Below are positions 12,649 through 24,420 of a DNA stretch of 64,000 bases, in pieces. The stretch covers positions 2,115,501-2,179,500 of the forward strand of contig CM033395.1 in NCBI GenBank assembly GCA_019426215.1, read 5' to 3'. Position 1 is the stretch's first letter. The number at the start of each line of letters is the position of its first letter. The notes under the pieces were generated by a model that saw nothing but the letters and a program-made list of their open reading frames with translations, was not told where the DNA came from and did no database searches. The position numbers and the translations under genes were made by a program. The DNA comes from Buddleja alternifolia (taxonomy: Eukaryota > Streptophyta > Magnoliopsida > Lamiales > Scrophulariaceae).

Positions 12649-13335
12649 AAAGAATTGACTCCCATAAAATTGAGCCAAAGCATTAATTTGTAACTTTATC
12701 AAAACTTGGTTTGAGCAAACAAATCAAATCAAAATTATACAACATGAAGTCAAACGCCAATGAAGTTTTGGTCTAGTTGTAAGATTGATGGTCCATAACT
12801 TAGCGTTCATGAATTTGATTACGTCGAGTGTGTTCATTGTTTCTCTACCTATATAGTTAGTTCATTGTTTCTAGCCTGTAATAAAACATATTTATTGATA
12901 ATAGTTAGTTTGATATTTGATGTGATGATATAATCATTTGATTAAACCACATTCACTGTCCAAATGTAAATTTTAACTTTTCAACTAGCGTAATTCGAAA
13001 TTGTTTAATGCTTCTCTAATAACAATATACCCTAGACCTTATTGTTATGTGCCTAAAAACCAAGACAAATTATCATATCTATATAGATTTAATGGAACTA
13101 AGTTAACTATAATTTATTAGCATAAATTTCTTAAAATCTCTTTTGTTGTTAAACAAGAAAAATTGCTTGATAAGAAGAAATACACGTGTCCCTCATGATT
13201 TATGTTCTATAATATTTATTGTCAAATAGGATTTTGGTCGAATTCCACTTTCAATTAAATAGATGATTATAGTTGGGATACAAATTTATTTTTCTCCATT
13301 GATTTATTCAAATTTCACTCTAAATTGGAAATATA

Positions 13336-14332
13336 TGTTGCAAGTTGTTGCACAAACTGCACTTAACAGACGAACACAAACAGAAATGGATGAAGATGCA
13401 AAGTCGAGGCGAGAGAATTCTCTCTATCATTAATGCAAAATTACCCCGCTATTGGTGGTACGGGCTTAAGCAATAGCATCCCAAGATATAACGACTACGT
13501 TTTGAATTAGAACCATTTCTAATTCCAGAACCAACGAACTAAGCACTATACTTAGAACTCTCGAGAAAAGATGAGAAGAACGGTCGTGAAGTGTGATTTT
13601 TCATTCAGCAAGAGGGGCTATATATAGCCTCAAAAATCAGGCCTTGATTAGCCTTTAAGCCAAACCTGTAACAGGAGAACGTTTTTGCTGATGACGTTCG
13701 AACGTCCAAACAAGAACGTTCGAACGTCAACCTGTGACCACAGAGTAACGCTTCTGTTGACGACGTTCAAACGTCCAAGAAGGCATGTTCGAACGTCAGG
13801 TTTTCTAGAAGGTTAACTCAATCTGAATACAAACGTGGCCAGCATTATATTCAAGCCCATTTTTTTTATAAATGATTTCTGTTGATTGATCAAGAATTTA
13901 TGGAATTAATTTTGTCCAAAAAATTAATCTCTTGGAAACCCAAGCCTCGTTGACCCTGGGCCCAGGCCCCAGGTCCGTCGGACCACGTGAGCCGGCAAAG
14001 GCCTATGGAAGGCCCAATAGGTAGGGCCTCCCCCATCCACAAAATTGCTTCACCCCAAAGGGGCAACCCTGTATCCCAAAAAATTGATTTATAAACACTT
14101 CATTTTTGGTTTTAATCCTACGTGGGATAATTATTTTCAAACACCCCACTTTAACACTTGATTTCTCATTCGTTACAAGTCCGATTTGAGAAATTCGAAA
14201 TGCTAAACTCATCAACTCGTAACGTAGATTAATATTATCTAATAATATTCTGTATCCCGAATACTTATGGTGTTCGAATTTCTTATGCAAAAGTAGTGAA
14301 TGCACACTTTTCATAGTCTACTTTATCCAACA
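13336..14332 (-). mobile_element. Solo LTR, 997 bp
   Basis: Begins TGTTGCAAG and ends ATCCAACA, with a 5-bp ATATA target duplication (13331-13335, 14333-14337). Copy B shows the uninterrupted site at 18889-18893. Read on the minus strand it has promoter-like order: a region of GACGTTCGAACGTC palindromes (13693-13797), then a TATA box (GGCTATATATAGCC, about 13617-13628), then a pyrimidine-rich leader. No internal region is present, so it is the product of LTR-LTR recombination. Confidence 0.85.
13693..13797 (-). promoter_or_regulatory. Array of GACGTTCGAACGTC palindromes in the solo LTR
   Basis: Four copies lie within 105 bp. Two are exact or near-exact 14-bp palindromes (13693-13706; 13715-13728); two are variants (13762-13775; 13785-13797). 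They form two pairs, implying duplication of a unit of about 70 bp. They sit roughly 70-170 bp upstream of the LTR TATA box on the minus strand. Each half contains ACGT, and several read TGACGT, the core bound by plant bZIP/TGA factors. Enhancer function is inferred by analogy with repeated U3 boxes of stress-responsive Copia elements. Confidence 0.5.
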
Positions 14333-15096
14333 ATATATTCAACATATATGTGGGAGGACCATGTGGACTCCATCATATACAAATAGTCATGATAATTAAG
14401 TAAGCAATGCTTAGCTTGGGAAATGTGCTTTCTTCCCTCTTCTTACCTTTCTAATTTTTAAAAATTTTGATCACTATAAAGAGAATTAGTCTCTTCAATT
14501 TATACTCTTATTCCTATTTTTATAATTCAAAAATATCTAAGGCAATCATGAATTTTCATATATATATATATATATATATATAGGTCCGGATATATCTCAT
14601 TATATACTCTGACATAGTGCTTAATAAATATCATGATATTACAAATGACTTTTTAAATTCCACTCTAATAATGAGCTAGGAACCTTTTGTATTGCAACTC
14701 TACTTGGTGAACATTATTTGTGTGACATATATACTAAATAATACCTTCTTATATAATACAATTACCGTATTACTGATTTCGTTGATTCTGAGATAATAAA
14801 ATTAAAAAATTAATGATATAGCAGCATTGTTGAAAAACTAAGTATAATATTTCAAAAATGAAAATGTTAGATATAGCTAACACTTGAAAATTCATTAAAA
14901 TACATGATATCACTCCTTCCATATTTAAAATGGACAAAATCCAAGAACATTTTGCACAAGAAAAAGTACACACCAAAACCTTCCAAGCACCCTTAAACCA
15001 TACAAAAAGAAGAGAAAACCATATGCAATATATATTGATATAAAATGAGATGTGGGTGGTCAATGTGCTATAATGCATGCAAAGCTAGAAGTACGA

Positions 15097-16464
15097 TGTT
15101 AGGTCTTAAAATTGATATATTTTCATTATGTTTTTACCTCACATTTGTCTTGAATTGGTACCTTGCATTTAGTCTTTTTAGTTATTTTTATCCTTGTTTG
15201 TGTATTCTTGCTTCAAAATCGTTATGATGCTTTTGTAGGTAAAATAACAATGATTTTGACAAGTTAAAAGGTAATTTTTGAAGAAAGCAAAGAAGGTTGA
15301 CTAAGAGACCTAAAGAAGAGTAAGAGGGAGTCCAAACGAAGTAATTTTAGTTGAAAAACACGTGGAGGAAAATTCTGGACAGCAGCCTTGGCACAGTGGC
15401 GCGAAAACTGTGCACAGATTTTGCACCACTGTGCAGGCGCGGATTTTGGCTAATTTTAATTGGCTCGGGTTTTAGGCTTTTAGTTGGGTTTTTTTGGTAA
15501 TTATGAAACCTTTATAAGTATGAGAAGTGAGAAAAAAAACACATCATCATTCTTTTGAAAGAGAGAACACAATATTTGAGAGAGAAGAGTCTTGGAAGAG
15601 AAGAAAAGGAGTTCCGGTGAAAATAGGAAAGAGAAATCTTGATTTCTCACCAATAAAAAGGGTTTCTTCATAGATTTTCTTGCTGCTACTTCTTCTCTAA
15701 TTGTATTTTGGAATTTCTTCATTGTTGAACATGAAGTTTCTTGATTTTATGCAATTTAATTCTATTTTTTCTTTAAATATGATTTTTAATTCTATTTTTT
15801 CTTTAAATATGCTTAGCTAATTTATTTTCTAGGGTTTAAGATGTAATCTTGTGTATGTATATGGATTGTTGATATTAGTTGGGTTTATTCTCGCTTGTTT
15901 AATCTATAATTGAGTGTTTAATACTTGTAATTGCTTGATCACCAATTGCATGATTTAAGTTAATTTAAGAAGTACCGGGAGATGAATTGAATTATCGGTT
16001 CAGATTTTACAGACATGTTTAAATTGCTCAATAGGGATATTAGTAATTTTGCATGAGGCTAATTAATAATTTTCATAGAAATTAATGGATTCTTCTAGAT
16101 TAGTTATTGATCATGGGAATGACAGGAAGTAATTTAGTAGGGTACTCATGAAGATCTTGGGAGAGTATTCATGTAATTAAGGAAAATTGGGTCCTCAATT
16201 TAGGCAAGAATGTCAATCCATTGAAAGTCAATAATCCATAGAAATACCTTGACGAAGTCTTAATCTCTAATCTTTTAATTAATTCTGTTTTAATTTGTTA
16301 TAATTATTTTTGCTTTTATTTAGTTAAAAAAATCTCATCTCTTCTAATCGATAGTCTAGATAATAGGATATGCTTAGTTTGGTATTTGACATCCTTCCCT
16401 GTGGAGCGCCCTTACTTACTACTATATTATTTGTTAGATTCCGTGTAGTTACAGACGATTAACA
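15097..16464 (+). repeat. 5' LTR of the Athila-like element
   Basis: Bounded by TG..CA and directly followed by the primer binding site. It contains a tract similar to plant Gypsy LTR ends (CTTCCCTGTGGAGCGCCCTTACTTACT, split here across about 16391-16417) and a TATA-like TTTATAAGTATGAGAAG at about 15510-15525. An inner direct repeat, TTAATTCTATTTTTTCTTTAA, occurs twice near 15747-15807. Confidence 0.8.
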
Positions 16465-16611
16465 GATTGGCGTCATTGCCGGGGAAGACAACAAATAGTC
16501 ATATCAATAACAAGTTGATTCTTATTAGTTTAGACATTTTTCTTTCTTTATTTCTTTTTGTTTTCTATTATTGTCTATTTGAACCTTAATACTCGAGATT
16601 CTTGTGCCAGA

Positions 16612-18510
16612 ATGGCTGAGGAGCAGAGAACTCTTAAGGATTATACTACGCTAATGTATCAGAACTTAACTTCAAGCATAGCTGTAACAAATGTCCAAGC
16701 CAATACTTTTGAGTTGAAGCCAGCTATTATTCAGATGCTACAGAACACTGCTTTTGAGGTAGACATTGAGAGGGAAGATTCTCATTCACATCTGGGGTAT
16801 TTTTTGGAAATCTGCAGTACTTTTAAGATGAACGGCGTCATTGAGAATTCCATACGACTGAGACTTTTCCCGTTCTCACTCTCTAAAAGAGCTAAGGAGT
16901 GGCTGAAAAACCAGCTGACAAATAAGTTCACCATTTGGGTTGATTTGCCGGCTGCGTTTCTCACCAAGTATTCCCCCCCCCCCCCGGCCCGCTAAGATGA
17001 CTCAGTCGAGGAATGCTATCACAGGATTCATCAAGCAGATAGGGAAACACATTATCAAGCATGGGAAAGGTATAACGAGTTGCTCAAAAAGTGCCCACAT
17101 AACGGTATTCTAAGCTAAATGCTTGTACAAACTTTTTACAATGGTCTATCACATAGTATACAGATGAATATTGATGCAACTTTAGGAAGAAATTTTATGG
17201 CAAAGAATCCGAATCATGCATTAGCTCTTATGGACAAGATGACATCTAACACTTATCAATGGGCGAGTGATAGTCGGGCAGTAAAAAACATACCGGGCAT
17301 GCACAATGTAGATAACCTCACGTTACTTAATGCTAAAATGGATGCACTTGTCAAGCACATCGAGAGACTCAAGGGAAATGTTAGTGTTGTATCTCAGCCT
17401 GCTTTAACTTGTGATGTTTTTTGGAGCACCTCACATAGCTACTATTTGCCCACTCATCGAGCAAGCCAATTATTTGTCAAATCAGAATAAGCAGTAGGAA
17501 ATCCATTCTCCAACACTTATAATTTGGGGTGGCGAAATCACCCCAACTTTTTGTGGGGAGGTCAAGAAAACCAAAGGGCTCAAAAATTTCCTCTTAGGCA
17601 TCAGTTTCCCCCAGGTTTCCAGCAGGGTCCTTAGAACTTTCAGCATCAACCTCCACATCATCAAGGACCACCACCTCAAGAACAAAAGCAGTCACAAGAT
17701 TGGGAGCTTGCTATTGAAAAATTCGCTAATGGAACAGCGAAATGGTTCGAGAACCTTGAAGCAAAAATTGATTTGATAGTGGGAGCAACAAAGAATTTGG
17801 AAACACAAGTTGGACAATTGGCAAGTTCTGTGAATTCGAGGTCGAAGGGTACACTGCCTAGCCAAACAGAGGAGAATCAGAGAGGACAATGTAATTCAGT
17901 GACTCTGATAAACGAAAATACAATTGAAGAATTTGAGCCACATGTTGAACATAGAGATGAACTTGTGACGAAGGATAATTCAGTCTTTGACCCTTCGAAC
18001 AAGGTTGAACCAGAGAAAGATACACCGAAGCCATATGTGAAGCCGTATGTTTCTCTGATTCCATTTCCCCAGAGGTTGCAACACAAGAGCTTGGACAAGC
18101 AACAAGAGAATTTTCTCCAAGTATATAGACAGTTGCATATAAACATTCCGTTCGCAGATTCTTTAGCTCAATTGCCTATCTATGTGAAGTTTCTCAAAGA
18201 GCTATTGAGCTACGGAAAGAAACTGGAAGACGTGGAAACAATCTCCTTGAATGAAGAATGCAGTGCCATAATCCAACGAAACATTCCTCCGAAGCTAAAG
18301 GATCCAGGGAGTTACCTCACTTCCTTGCACTATTGGCAAATTTCAATGTGATAAGACACTTTCTGATTTAGGAGCTATTGTTAGTCTAATGCCTTATTCA
18401 ATTTGTAGGAAGCTAGGATTTCAAAAGCTCAAGCATACAAAGATGTCCCTATAATTGGCAGATAAAAGCATAAAGCGTCTCTTGAGAATAATCGAAGATG
18501 TGTTTGTGAA
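16612..18510 (+). pseudogene. Athila-type gag-pro pseudogene
   Basis: Starts at ATG 16612 (MAEEQRTLKDY). Recognisable blocks in order: HLGYFLEICSTFKMNGV and LRLFPFSLSKRAKEWL (retrotrans_gag core); then, in another frame after a run of about 14 C at 16972-16985, a REThYQAWERYNELLKKCPH-like block; VQTFYNGLSHSIQMNIDA; and near 18060-18300 PFPQRLQHKSLDKQ, LHINIPFADSLAQLPIYVKF and ECSAIIQRNIPPKLKDPGS, typical of the Athila gag/protease junction. A degraded protease follows (DLGAIVSLMPYSICRKLG near 18370-18420). Frameshifts and stops make it non-functional. Confidence 0.8.
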
Positions 18511-19087
18511 AGTGGACGAATTCTAAACCGCATTTATTGTCAAAATGCAAATTTTAACTTTTCAACTAGAGTAATTCTAACTTGTTCAATTCTTCTTCAA
18601 TAACAATAGACCCTAGACTATATTTTTATGTGGCTAAAAACCAACATTATCATATCTATATAGATTTAATGGAACAAAGTCAACTACAATTTATTACCAT
18701 AAATTTCTTAAAATCTCGTGTTTTTAAACAACAAAAATTGCTTGATAAGAAGAAATACACGTGTCCGTCATGATTTAAGTTCTATTATATTTCTTGTCAA
18801 GCATGATTTTGATCAAATTCCACTTTCAATTAAATAGATGGTTATAGTTGGGATAAAAATTTATTTTTCTCCACTCTCTAAATTGAAAATATATTCATTA
18901 ATCACAATTCACGACATATACGTGGGAGAACCATCTAGACTCCATCATATACAAATAGTCATGATAATTAAGGAAGCAAATGCTTAACTTGGGAATAGTC
19001 ATGCAATATTATTTTTTTCTCCTTTCTAATTTGAAAAAAGTTTGATCACTATGAAGAAAATTAGTCTCTTCAATTTATATTCTTATT

Positions 19088-19703
19088 AGGAAAAAATGCA
19101 AATTTAGTCCCACAGGATTCAGCCATTTTAGTTTTGGTCCCACGCTTTACGTGATTTTCAAAATAATCCCAATAATTTGAAAAAGTTGCAACGTTAGTCC
19201 TTTTTCTAAACAATGTTAGTCCCACAGTTTATTTTCCGTTAAAAGTTAACGGAAACTAGAAGAATGTTTAAGAAAAATAACATTTTGCCCCCTAAACTAT
19301 ACAAGTTGTATAAAATTCCCCCTAAACGAATAGTAATGTCACTTACCCCTGAAAAATAATAAAAAATCGAAAACAGCTGGGGAAGATGATGTTTTTGTTT
19401 TCTTTCTTTATTATTATGTTCTTATTTTTCAGGGGGGTAAATGACCAAAAAATATGTTTAGGGGGTGTTTGATACAAGGTATATAGAGTTTGATACAAGG
19501 TATATAGTTTCAGGGGGCAAAATGCAATTTCCAGTTGACCATTCCCTTAGAAAATGAAGTGCGGGATCAATATTGCTTAAAAAAAAGGACTAACATAGCA
19601 ATTTTGTCAAATTATTGAAACTTTTTCTAAAATCGCGTAAAGCGCGGGACTAGAATTAAAATAGTTCTAACCTATGGGACTAAGGTTGCAATTTTGCCCT
19701 CCT
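19088..19703. mobile_element. Non-autonomous TIR element, 616 bp
   Basis: Terminal inverted repeats of about 30 bp: AGGAAAAAATGCAAATTTAG on the left, and AGGAGGGCAAAATTGCAACC on the right read as reverse complement, both leading into TTAGTCCCA(C/T)AGG. Copy A lacks it at 14503-14515. A 3-bp ATT or imperfect 5-bp target duplication is possible. The interior is non-coding and itself partly inverted-repetitive around 19270-19500. The superfamily is uncertain. Confidence 0.7.
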
Positions 19704-19829
19704 ATTCCTATTTTTATAATTCAGAATTATTTAAGGCAATCATGATTTTTCATTTATTTATACATACATATATATATATATATATAGATTCAAATATATC
19801 TCACACTACAAGAAAACAGGGTATCAGAG

Positions 19830-20312
19830 ACCGAAAAATCGGTCTCTGAAAGCCCAAATTCGGTCTCTAAAAAATATTAGCGACCGAAATTTCGGTCGCT
19901 AAATTCCGACACTAAACGGCTCGACGCTAATTAGAGACCGAAAAAAATCGGTCTCTAAATTTAGCGACCGAAATTTTCGGTCTCTAAATCAGTCGCCATT
20001 TGCACAACTTTTTCAAATACAATCGGTCTCCAAATTTCGTCGCTAACCGACACAAAATCGGTCTCTAAATATTCATCTTTGATTCGGTCTCTAAATATTC
20101 ATCTTTGATTCGGTCTCTAAATCGGTCTCTAAATATTCATCTTTGATTCGGTCTCTAAATCGGTTTCTAAATATTCATCTTTGATTCGGTCTCTAAATAT
20201 TCATCTTTGATTCGGTCTCTAAATCGGTCTCTAAATATTCATCTTTGATTCGGTCTCTACATCGGTCTCTAAATATTCATCTTTGATTCGGTCTCTAAAT
20301 CGGTCTCTAAAA
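19830..20312. repeat. 5' subterminal CACTA repeat array
   Basis: Repeated CGGTCTCTAAAT units in both orientations. From about 20060 they become a tandem array in which AAATATTCATCTTTGATT alternates with one or two CGGTCTCTAAAT units, seven to eight times. Not a CRISPR array: no unique spacers, plant context, inside a CACTA terminus. Confidence 0.85.
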
Positions 20313-20637
20313 TTAGCACGTCTCAATTATAAATGCTACGTTTTATTCGCTAAATTCACGTCAAACCTGTTAATTACAAATGATCCAATCAATAAGAAGT
20401 AATTACCACAACATCATAATCTCTCCCATAAAATACAACAACTCATTAACACCACAATTTATATCTAACACAATATCATCGTAACACACCATAATTCTAA
20501 AAAACATCATCTAACTAACAATTATCTCAATCCATCCACTCTAACACCCAACCAAAAGTGACAGATAATAAAATGAGTCACTAAATCATCCAAGCAATAA
20601 ATTAAAATACGAACTAATGTTTTTCACCAAAACCAAT

Positions 20638-22927
20638 TTACTTCCCATGTCCGGATCCACCGGCATACTTGTGGTTTGGCAATCCCGCTTCTTGAATCAT
20701 TTTTCGTAACATCTCCTCGACTTCCTGCATCTTTTTATCTGCTGCTTCTGCTTTTTTCTGCGCCTCTTCTTCTCTCTTTTGAACTTGCTCAAGTACTTGT
20801 TCCAACCTTTTCTCTCTCTCTTCCTCTCTCCTGCGAGCGTCTTCCTCTATTTTCATAGTAGTAGCTCGCACATCATCTACTACTTTTGTTAACTCATCAT
20901 GAGACTCTCCCCTAACTCTTTAGTTTATTGTGCTCTGACTGTAACCACTAGAAATGTGGCTACGCGCAACTCCATACGTACGACCCTTAGACGAGCCTCC
21001 ATTCAAATCAGACCATAATGGAAGATCAAACTCAAGTGGAGAGGAATCAGTGCAATTTCGTTTCGCCCTGTATTCTTCCTGCACAAACACGTCACAAAAG
21101 TAATTAAATCACCGAACAAATCAACATATTCCAATACACTTACACAAAATCAACATCAAATAAAAGGTAATCTAATATCAAAATACATATACTAAAGTCA
21201 CATTTTTTTGTAAATACTTCATTGAAAAAGTTTCATTGTTTATGTTATTTTTTAACAATTTAGACAACAAAGTTGTGCTCATTTTGTGAATATATATTAA
21301 AGTCAAAAAAACCCTTTTCATTAAAATAAGTAATCACCAAAAAAAATGTACCTTTTGCACATGATATGAATCACATAACAAAGAATATCATGAAATGTTA
21401 TGTATACTCGGTACACTATTGAAGATCTAACAAAGATGAAATCTCAGTGAATTTCCATTTACTGAACTTCGAGCCTTATCTCAAAGAAATGATATCACCT
21501 ACATTTTCCTATGCTCAAACAATGTCAAAAAGAAAGTTGATTAAAACATACTCACACTGATTTTTTTTGATTTTACGTCGACAAAATCCCCGGTACTTTT
21601 TCTTTTGTGGGTATGCTCAAATGGCTCGAAATCATCCACAGGGCGCTTCAATTCGTTTTCCTAAAATTATGACAAAAGCACAAATCAATGTTCAAAAGTA
21701 TTGCACTATATAGATGAAAATTTTCTAAACTAAGCAGACCATTTTTTGTCGATGCGCTTCATGAGGGATAGAACCACAAGTATGCTTCCCTGCATTCTCA
21801 TTCATTCGATTCTGCCTTGTCTTTTCACATTTTTCTTCATAATGCTCAGTAGCCCAATGGTTTTGCACCAATTCATTCCATACTGATTTGTCCATCCATT
21901 TTGGGCCTCTACCAATGAATTCTAATGTACTTGGTTCTCTGCCTAACTCCTTCTTCGCATCATCATTTGCTTTTTTCTTCGCTTTGTAAAGCAAATCTTT
22001 GAATCGAGCAACTGCAGTTTCATTCCACACCTTTCGCATACCTACATCTGACAAGTTATCCCACCTATACCTCATCTGAAATATTTCAACAATTAGTCAT
22101 CATATATAACACTAAATATAAACTTTGGATATTTCAAATAAATCTTTATAGTATTCATCCAATCAATTCATTTATGTATATCGTTATTTAGAATAAAACC
22201 ACTTAAAAGTCATAATTTAGTTAATGTAATATAGTCATATTAACAATTAATGAAAATAAAGTACCTTAAAATTATCCCACAACAACTCTTGAGTTGCCGA
22301 TGGAATCTTTTGCCAGCTCGGGTATGGTTCTATATAAATGCTCTTTAGGTCATTTGTGATATTTCGAGTGACGAACCCTTCAATAAATCTAATTGACAAA
22401 GTAAATTAAAAATAATAGATAAGAAATTCTAAAATTTACTTTTATAAATACATCTAATAGTAATATAATGAAAGCAAAGGATTTGAAATTACTTAGAGTC
22501 GATCACATTTATTTTAGTCTGACTGTCTGAATTTGCTGGTACTTGTGTCCCGTGGTTGGGTCCCCTTCGCCGAATATGTGAAGAAGCATCTTCACCCATA
22601 GCAGAATCTGTGAGATCATAATTTGCCTCCAACGATGTCTCGTCAACCTACATAATAATGAAATAATAATGTAAGATATTATTAAAAATGTAAATATCAT
22701 ATCCACATTTATGCACATAAAATTAAATAAAATTATACCTGTGTCTCATCTCTAGGCTCTCCATCGATGGGATTAGTCATTGGTTCTGAAGGCTCACCTA
22801 TATCTGTCAAAGTAGCTCGCAGTCGCGCTACATCCTGAACGCGCCCTCGTCCACGTGACGGTCCTCGCCGCCCTCGTCCACGTGACGGTCCTCGCCCTCG
22901 TTGCGCTCCTCGCCCTCTGTTTGTCAT
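20638..22927 (-). pseudogene. Ptta/En/Spm-family (TNP1-type) transposon protein gene with premature stop
   Basis: Six minus-strand exons keep frame: 22927-22739, 22647-22493, 22388-22265, 22075-21740, 21660-21556, 21078-20638, giving 450 codons. The N-terminus is an RG-rich tract (RGRGPSRGRGRRGPSRGRGR). Exons 3-4 form the plant transposase Ptta/En/Spm domain (WQKIPSATQELLWDNFK, RYRWDN, W..TAVARFKDLLYKAKKKA, GPKWMDKSVWNELVQNHW, KCEKTRQNRMNENAGKHTCG). Exon 6 ends in a charged coiled coil (EEDARRREEEREKRLEQVLE and on). An in-frame TAA at 20920-20922 cuts off that coiled coil, so the protein would end after about 355 residues unless spliced differently. Such proteins bind subterminal repeats and assist transposition; they are not the DDE transposase. 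A non-coding first exon near 24190-24400 with donor CCTAG|GTAAAA is likely. Confidence 0.75.
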
Positions 22928-23346
22928 CCTATTAAAAAAATTACATCAAATTAAATACAAAATATGATAGAAGAAGAATTCTTACAAATAAAATAAGTAA
23001 TTTTACGATATATTATGCAATGCAATCTTCTTTGACTCTTTACAATCCATTATAAAGCTGATATCTTTTGACAAATATCAACAAAATTAACAAAAAATGC
23101 TAATAATCTTTATACTAAAACCAATTCAGACATTCTAACAACTATAATCTCATATGATGTTCTCCTTAGCCAATATCACTAATATTACCAAAAAAGTTAG
23201 CTGAACTTGAATAGCACAAATCTAAATGTCATTATATAAAGAAAAACAATGAAAAGCAAAACAAAATCAAGTTGACCTCTCATTACATAAAGAAAAATAA
23301 ATAAATAATCACCACTTGTCTTGTTTCTCAAAGGGCAATGCAATGC

Positions 23347-23347
23347 A

Positions 23348-23392
<45 letters not shown>
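23347..23392. repeat. (TA)n microsatellite
   Basis: About 22 TA units followed by a short CA-rich stretch. It lies in the presumed first intron of the CACTA TNP1-type gene. Open frames reading through it are artefacts. Confidence 0.9.
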
Positions 23393-23396
<4 letters not shown>

Positions 23397-23547
23397 AGAC
23401 ACACACATGATTACACACACACACATGATCTTTCAAGAAACACAATGAAAAGCAAAACAAAAGCAAGCTGCCTCTCATTACATAAAGAAAAATAAATAAA
23501 TAAATAAACAAAAGCAACTGACCTCTCAAAACAAAAGCAAGATGACC

Positions 23548-24030
23548 TCTAGTTTCATGGAAATAAAACGATTCATGAATCTGAGCTTTCTACAATAAGT
23601 TATGAATTTTCTCGTGAAGACGCGCACAGCTGCCTGTACAGCCGATAGATTTTTGTCTAATTTTGAATACAAACCTGCTTTGTTCTAATCTTCTCCTGAT
23701 TATGTGGGATATATGAGTGGATAGGCCTATGTGTCTAGTTTCATAGGAATAAAACGGTTCATGAATCCGAACTTTCGACAATGAGTTATGAATTTTCTCG
23801 TGAAGACGCGCACTGCTGTCTGCACAGCCGACAGATTTTTAGCTAATTTTGAATACAAACCTGCTTTGTTCTAGAGTTCTCCTAATTATGTGGGATATAT
23901 GCATGGATAGACCTATGTGTCTAGTTTATGAAAATAAAACGATTCATGAATCTGAGCTTTCTACAATAAGTTATGATTTTTCTCGTGAAGACGCACACAG
24001 CTGCCTGTACAGCCGATAGATTTTAATCCA
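23548..24030. repeat. ~187-bp tandem repeats in CACTA intron
   Basis: About two and a half copies in direct orientation. Each carries AAACGRTTCATGAATCYGA, a TTATGAATTTTCTCGTGAAG block, GCACAGCYGYCTGYACAGCC, and ATTATGTGGGATATATG. A further partial copy lies at about 24505-24650. It is non-coding. The array lies in the intron between the likely leader exon and the first coding exon of the TNP1-type gene. Confidence 0.75.
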
Positions 24031-24189
24031 AAAATGGCTAACCGAATTTTAATCCAAAAATGGAAAATAAAAAAAAAACCCAAAAAAATTCCAATTAACA
24101 GAATCGAAAATTGCATAAAAACATCATCATATAAATTTAGAAATATAACCATTAATATAAAAACAGATTAAATAACTTAATTTAAGTTT

Positions 24190-24420
24190 TTTACCTAGGG
24201 TTTGGAAATTGAAATTAAGTAATTAAGGACTAAAGAGAGAGCCGAGGGCTTGTGTGAGAGGACTCTTCCGGCGAGTCGATGACAACGGCGGTGGATCTCG
24301 GGAGAGCTTGAGAGTTGGAGTGGTTCTTGCTTTCTTTCTTCCGTTGGAGTCTCTCGCAGAAGAAGAAATGAAGAATGGATGATAGCTGCGTGAGTGGGTG
24401 TGAGAGTTGGGGGTTTTATT
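24190..24420 (-). promoter_or_regulatory. Likely leader exon and promoter of the CACTA TNP1-type gene
   Basis: A GC-richer block within AT-rich surroundings, pyrimidine/CTCTC-rich on the minus strand. It ends at a plausible donor (CCCTAG|GTAAAA, about 24195). The first coding exon of the TNP1-type gene begins 1.27 kb downstream at an ATAG|GATGACAA acceptor. The transcription start is not determined. Confidence 0.4.

Larger units (their letters stand above)
12943..15096. repeat. LTPG downstream duplication, copy A
   Basis: From TAAACC at 12943 this region matches copy B (from 18524) through the motif TTTTAACTTTTCAACTAG, an ACACGTGTCC block and an ATAGTCATGATAATTAAG block. It resumes after the CACTA element at 29831-30340. 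Copy A ends at 15096 inside the final codons of an LTPG gene (reverse complement CTTCTAGCTTTGCATGC then ATTATAG), so it is the 3' flank plus the last few residues of a lost LTPG paralogue. A solo LTR interrupts it. Confidence 0.85.
15097..18523 (+). mobile_element. 5' part of an Athila-like Gypsy retrotransposon
   Basis: An LTR of 1368 bp runs from TGTTAGG (15097) to GATTAACA (16464). It is followed by a tRNA-Asp-type primer binding site, TGGCGTCATTGCCGGGGA (16468-16485), and then gag. The element stops abruptly in the protease region at about 18523, where copy B of the LTPG flank begins. There is no polymerase region and no 3' LTR. On the left it cuts the last codons of LTPG copy A. Confidence 0.85.

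Noticed and set aside
12770..12850. SINE-like words (TTTTGGTCTAGTTGTAAGAT)
   Set aside because: Only a weak A-box-like word; no convincing B box, tail or target duplication.
14003..14314. 103-codon minus-strand frame
   Set aside because: Lies wholly inside the solo LTR (U3 region) and has no recognised domain.
20060..20312. Regularly spaced repeats resembling a CRISPR array
   Set aside because: The spacers are themselves repeated, and the array is the subterminal region of a CACTA element in a plant genome.
23197..23529. 110-codon frame with a run of Ile-Tyr
   Set aside because: Produced by reading through a TA microsatellite and short repeats.
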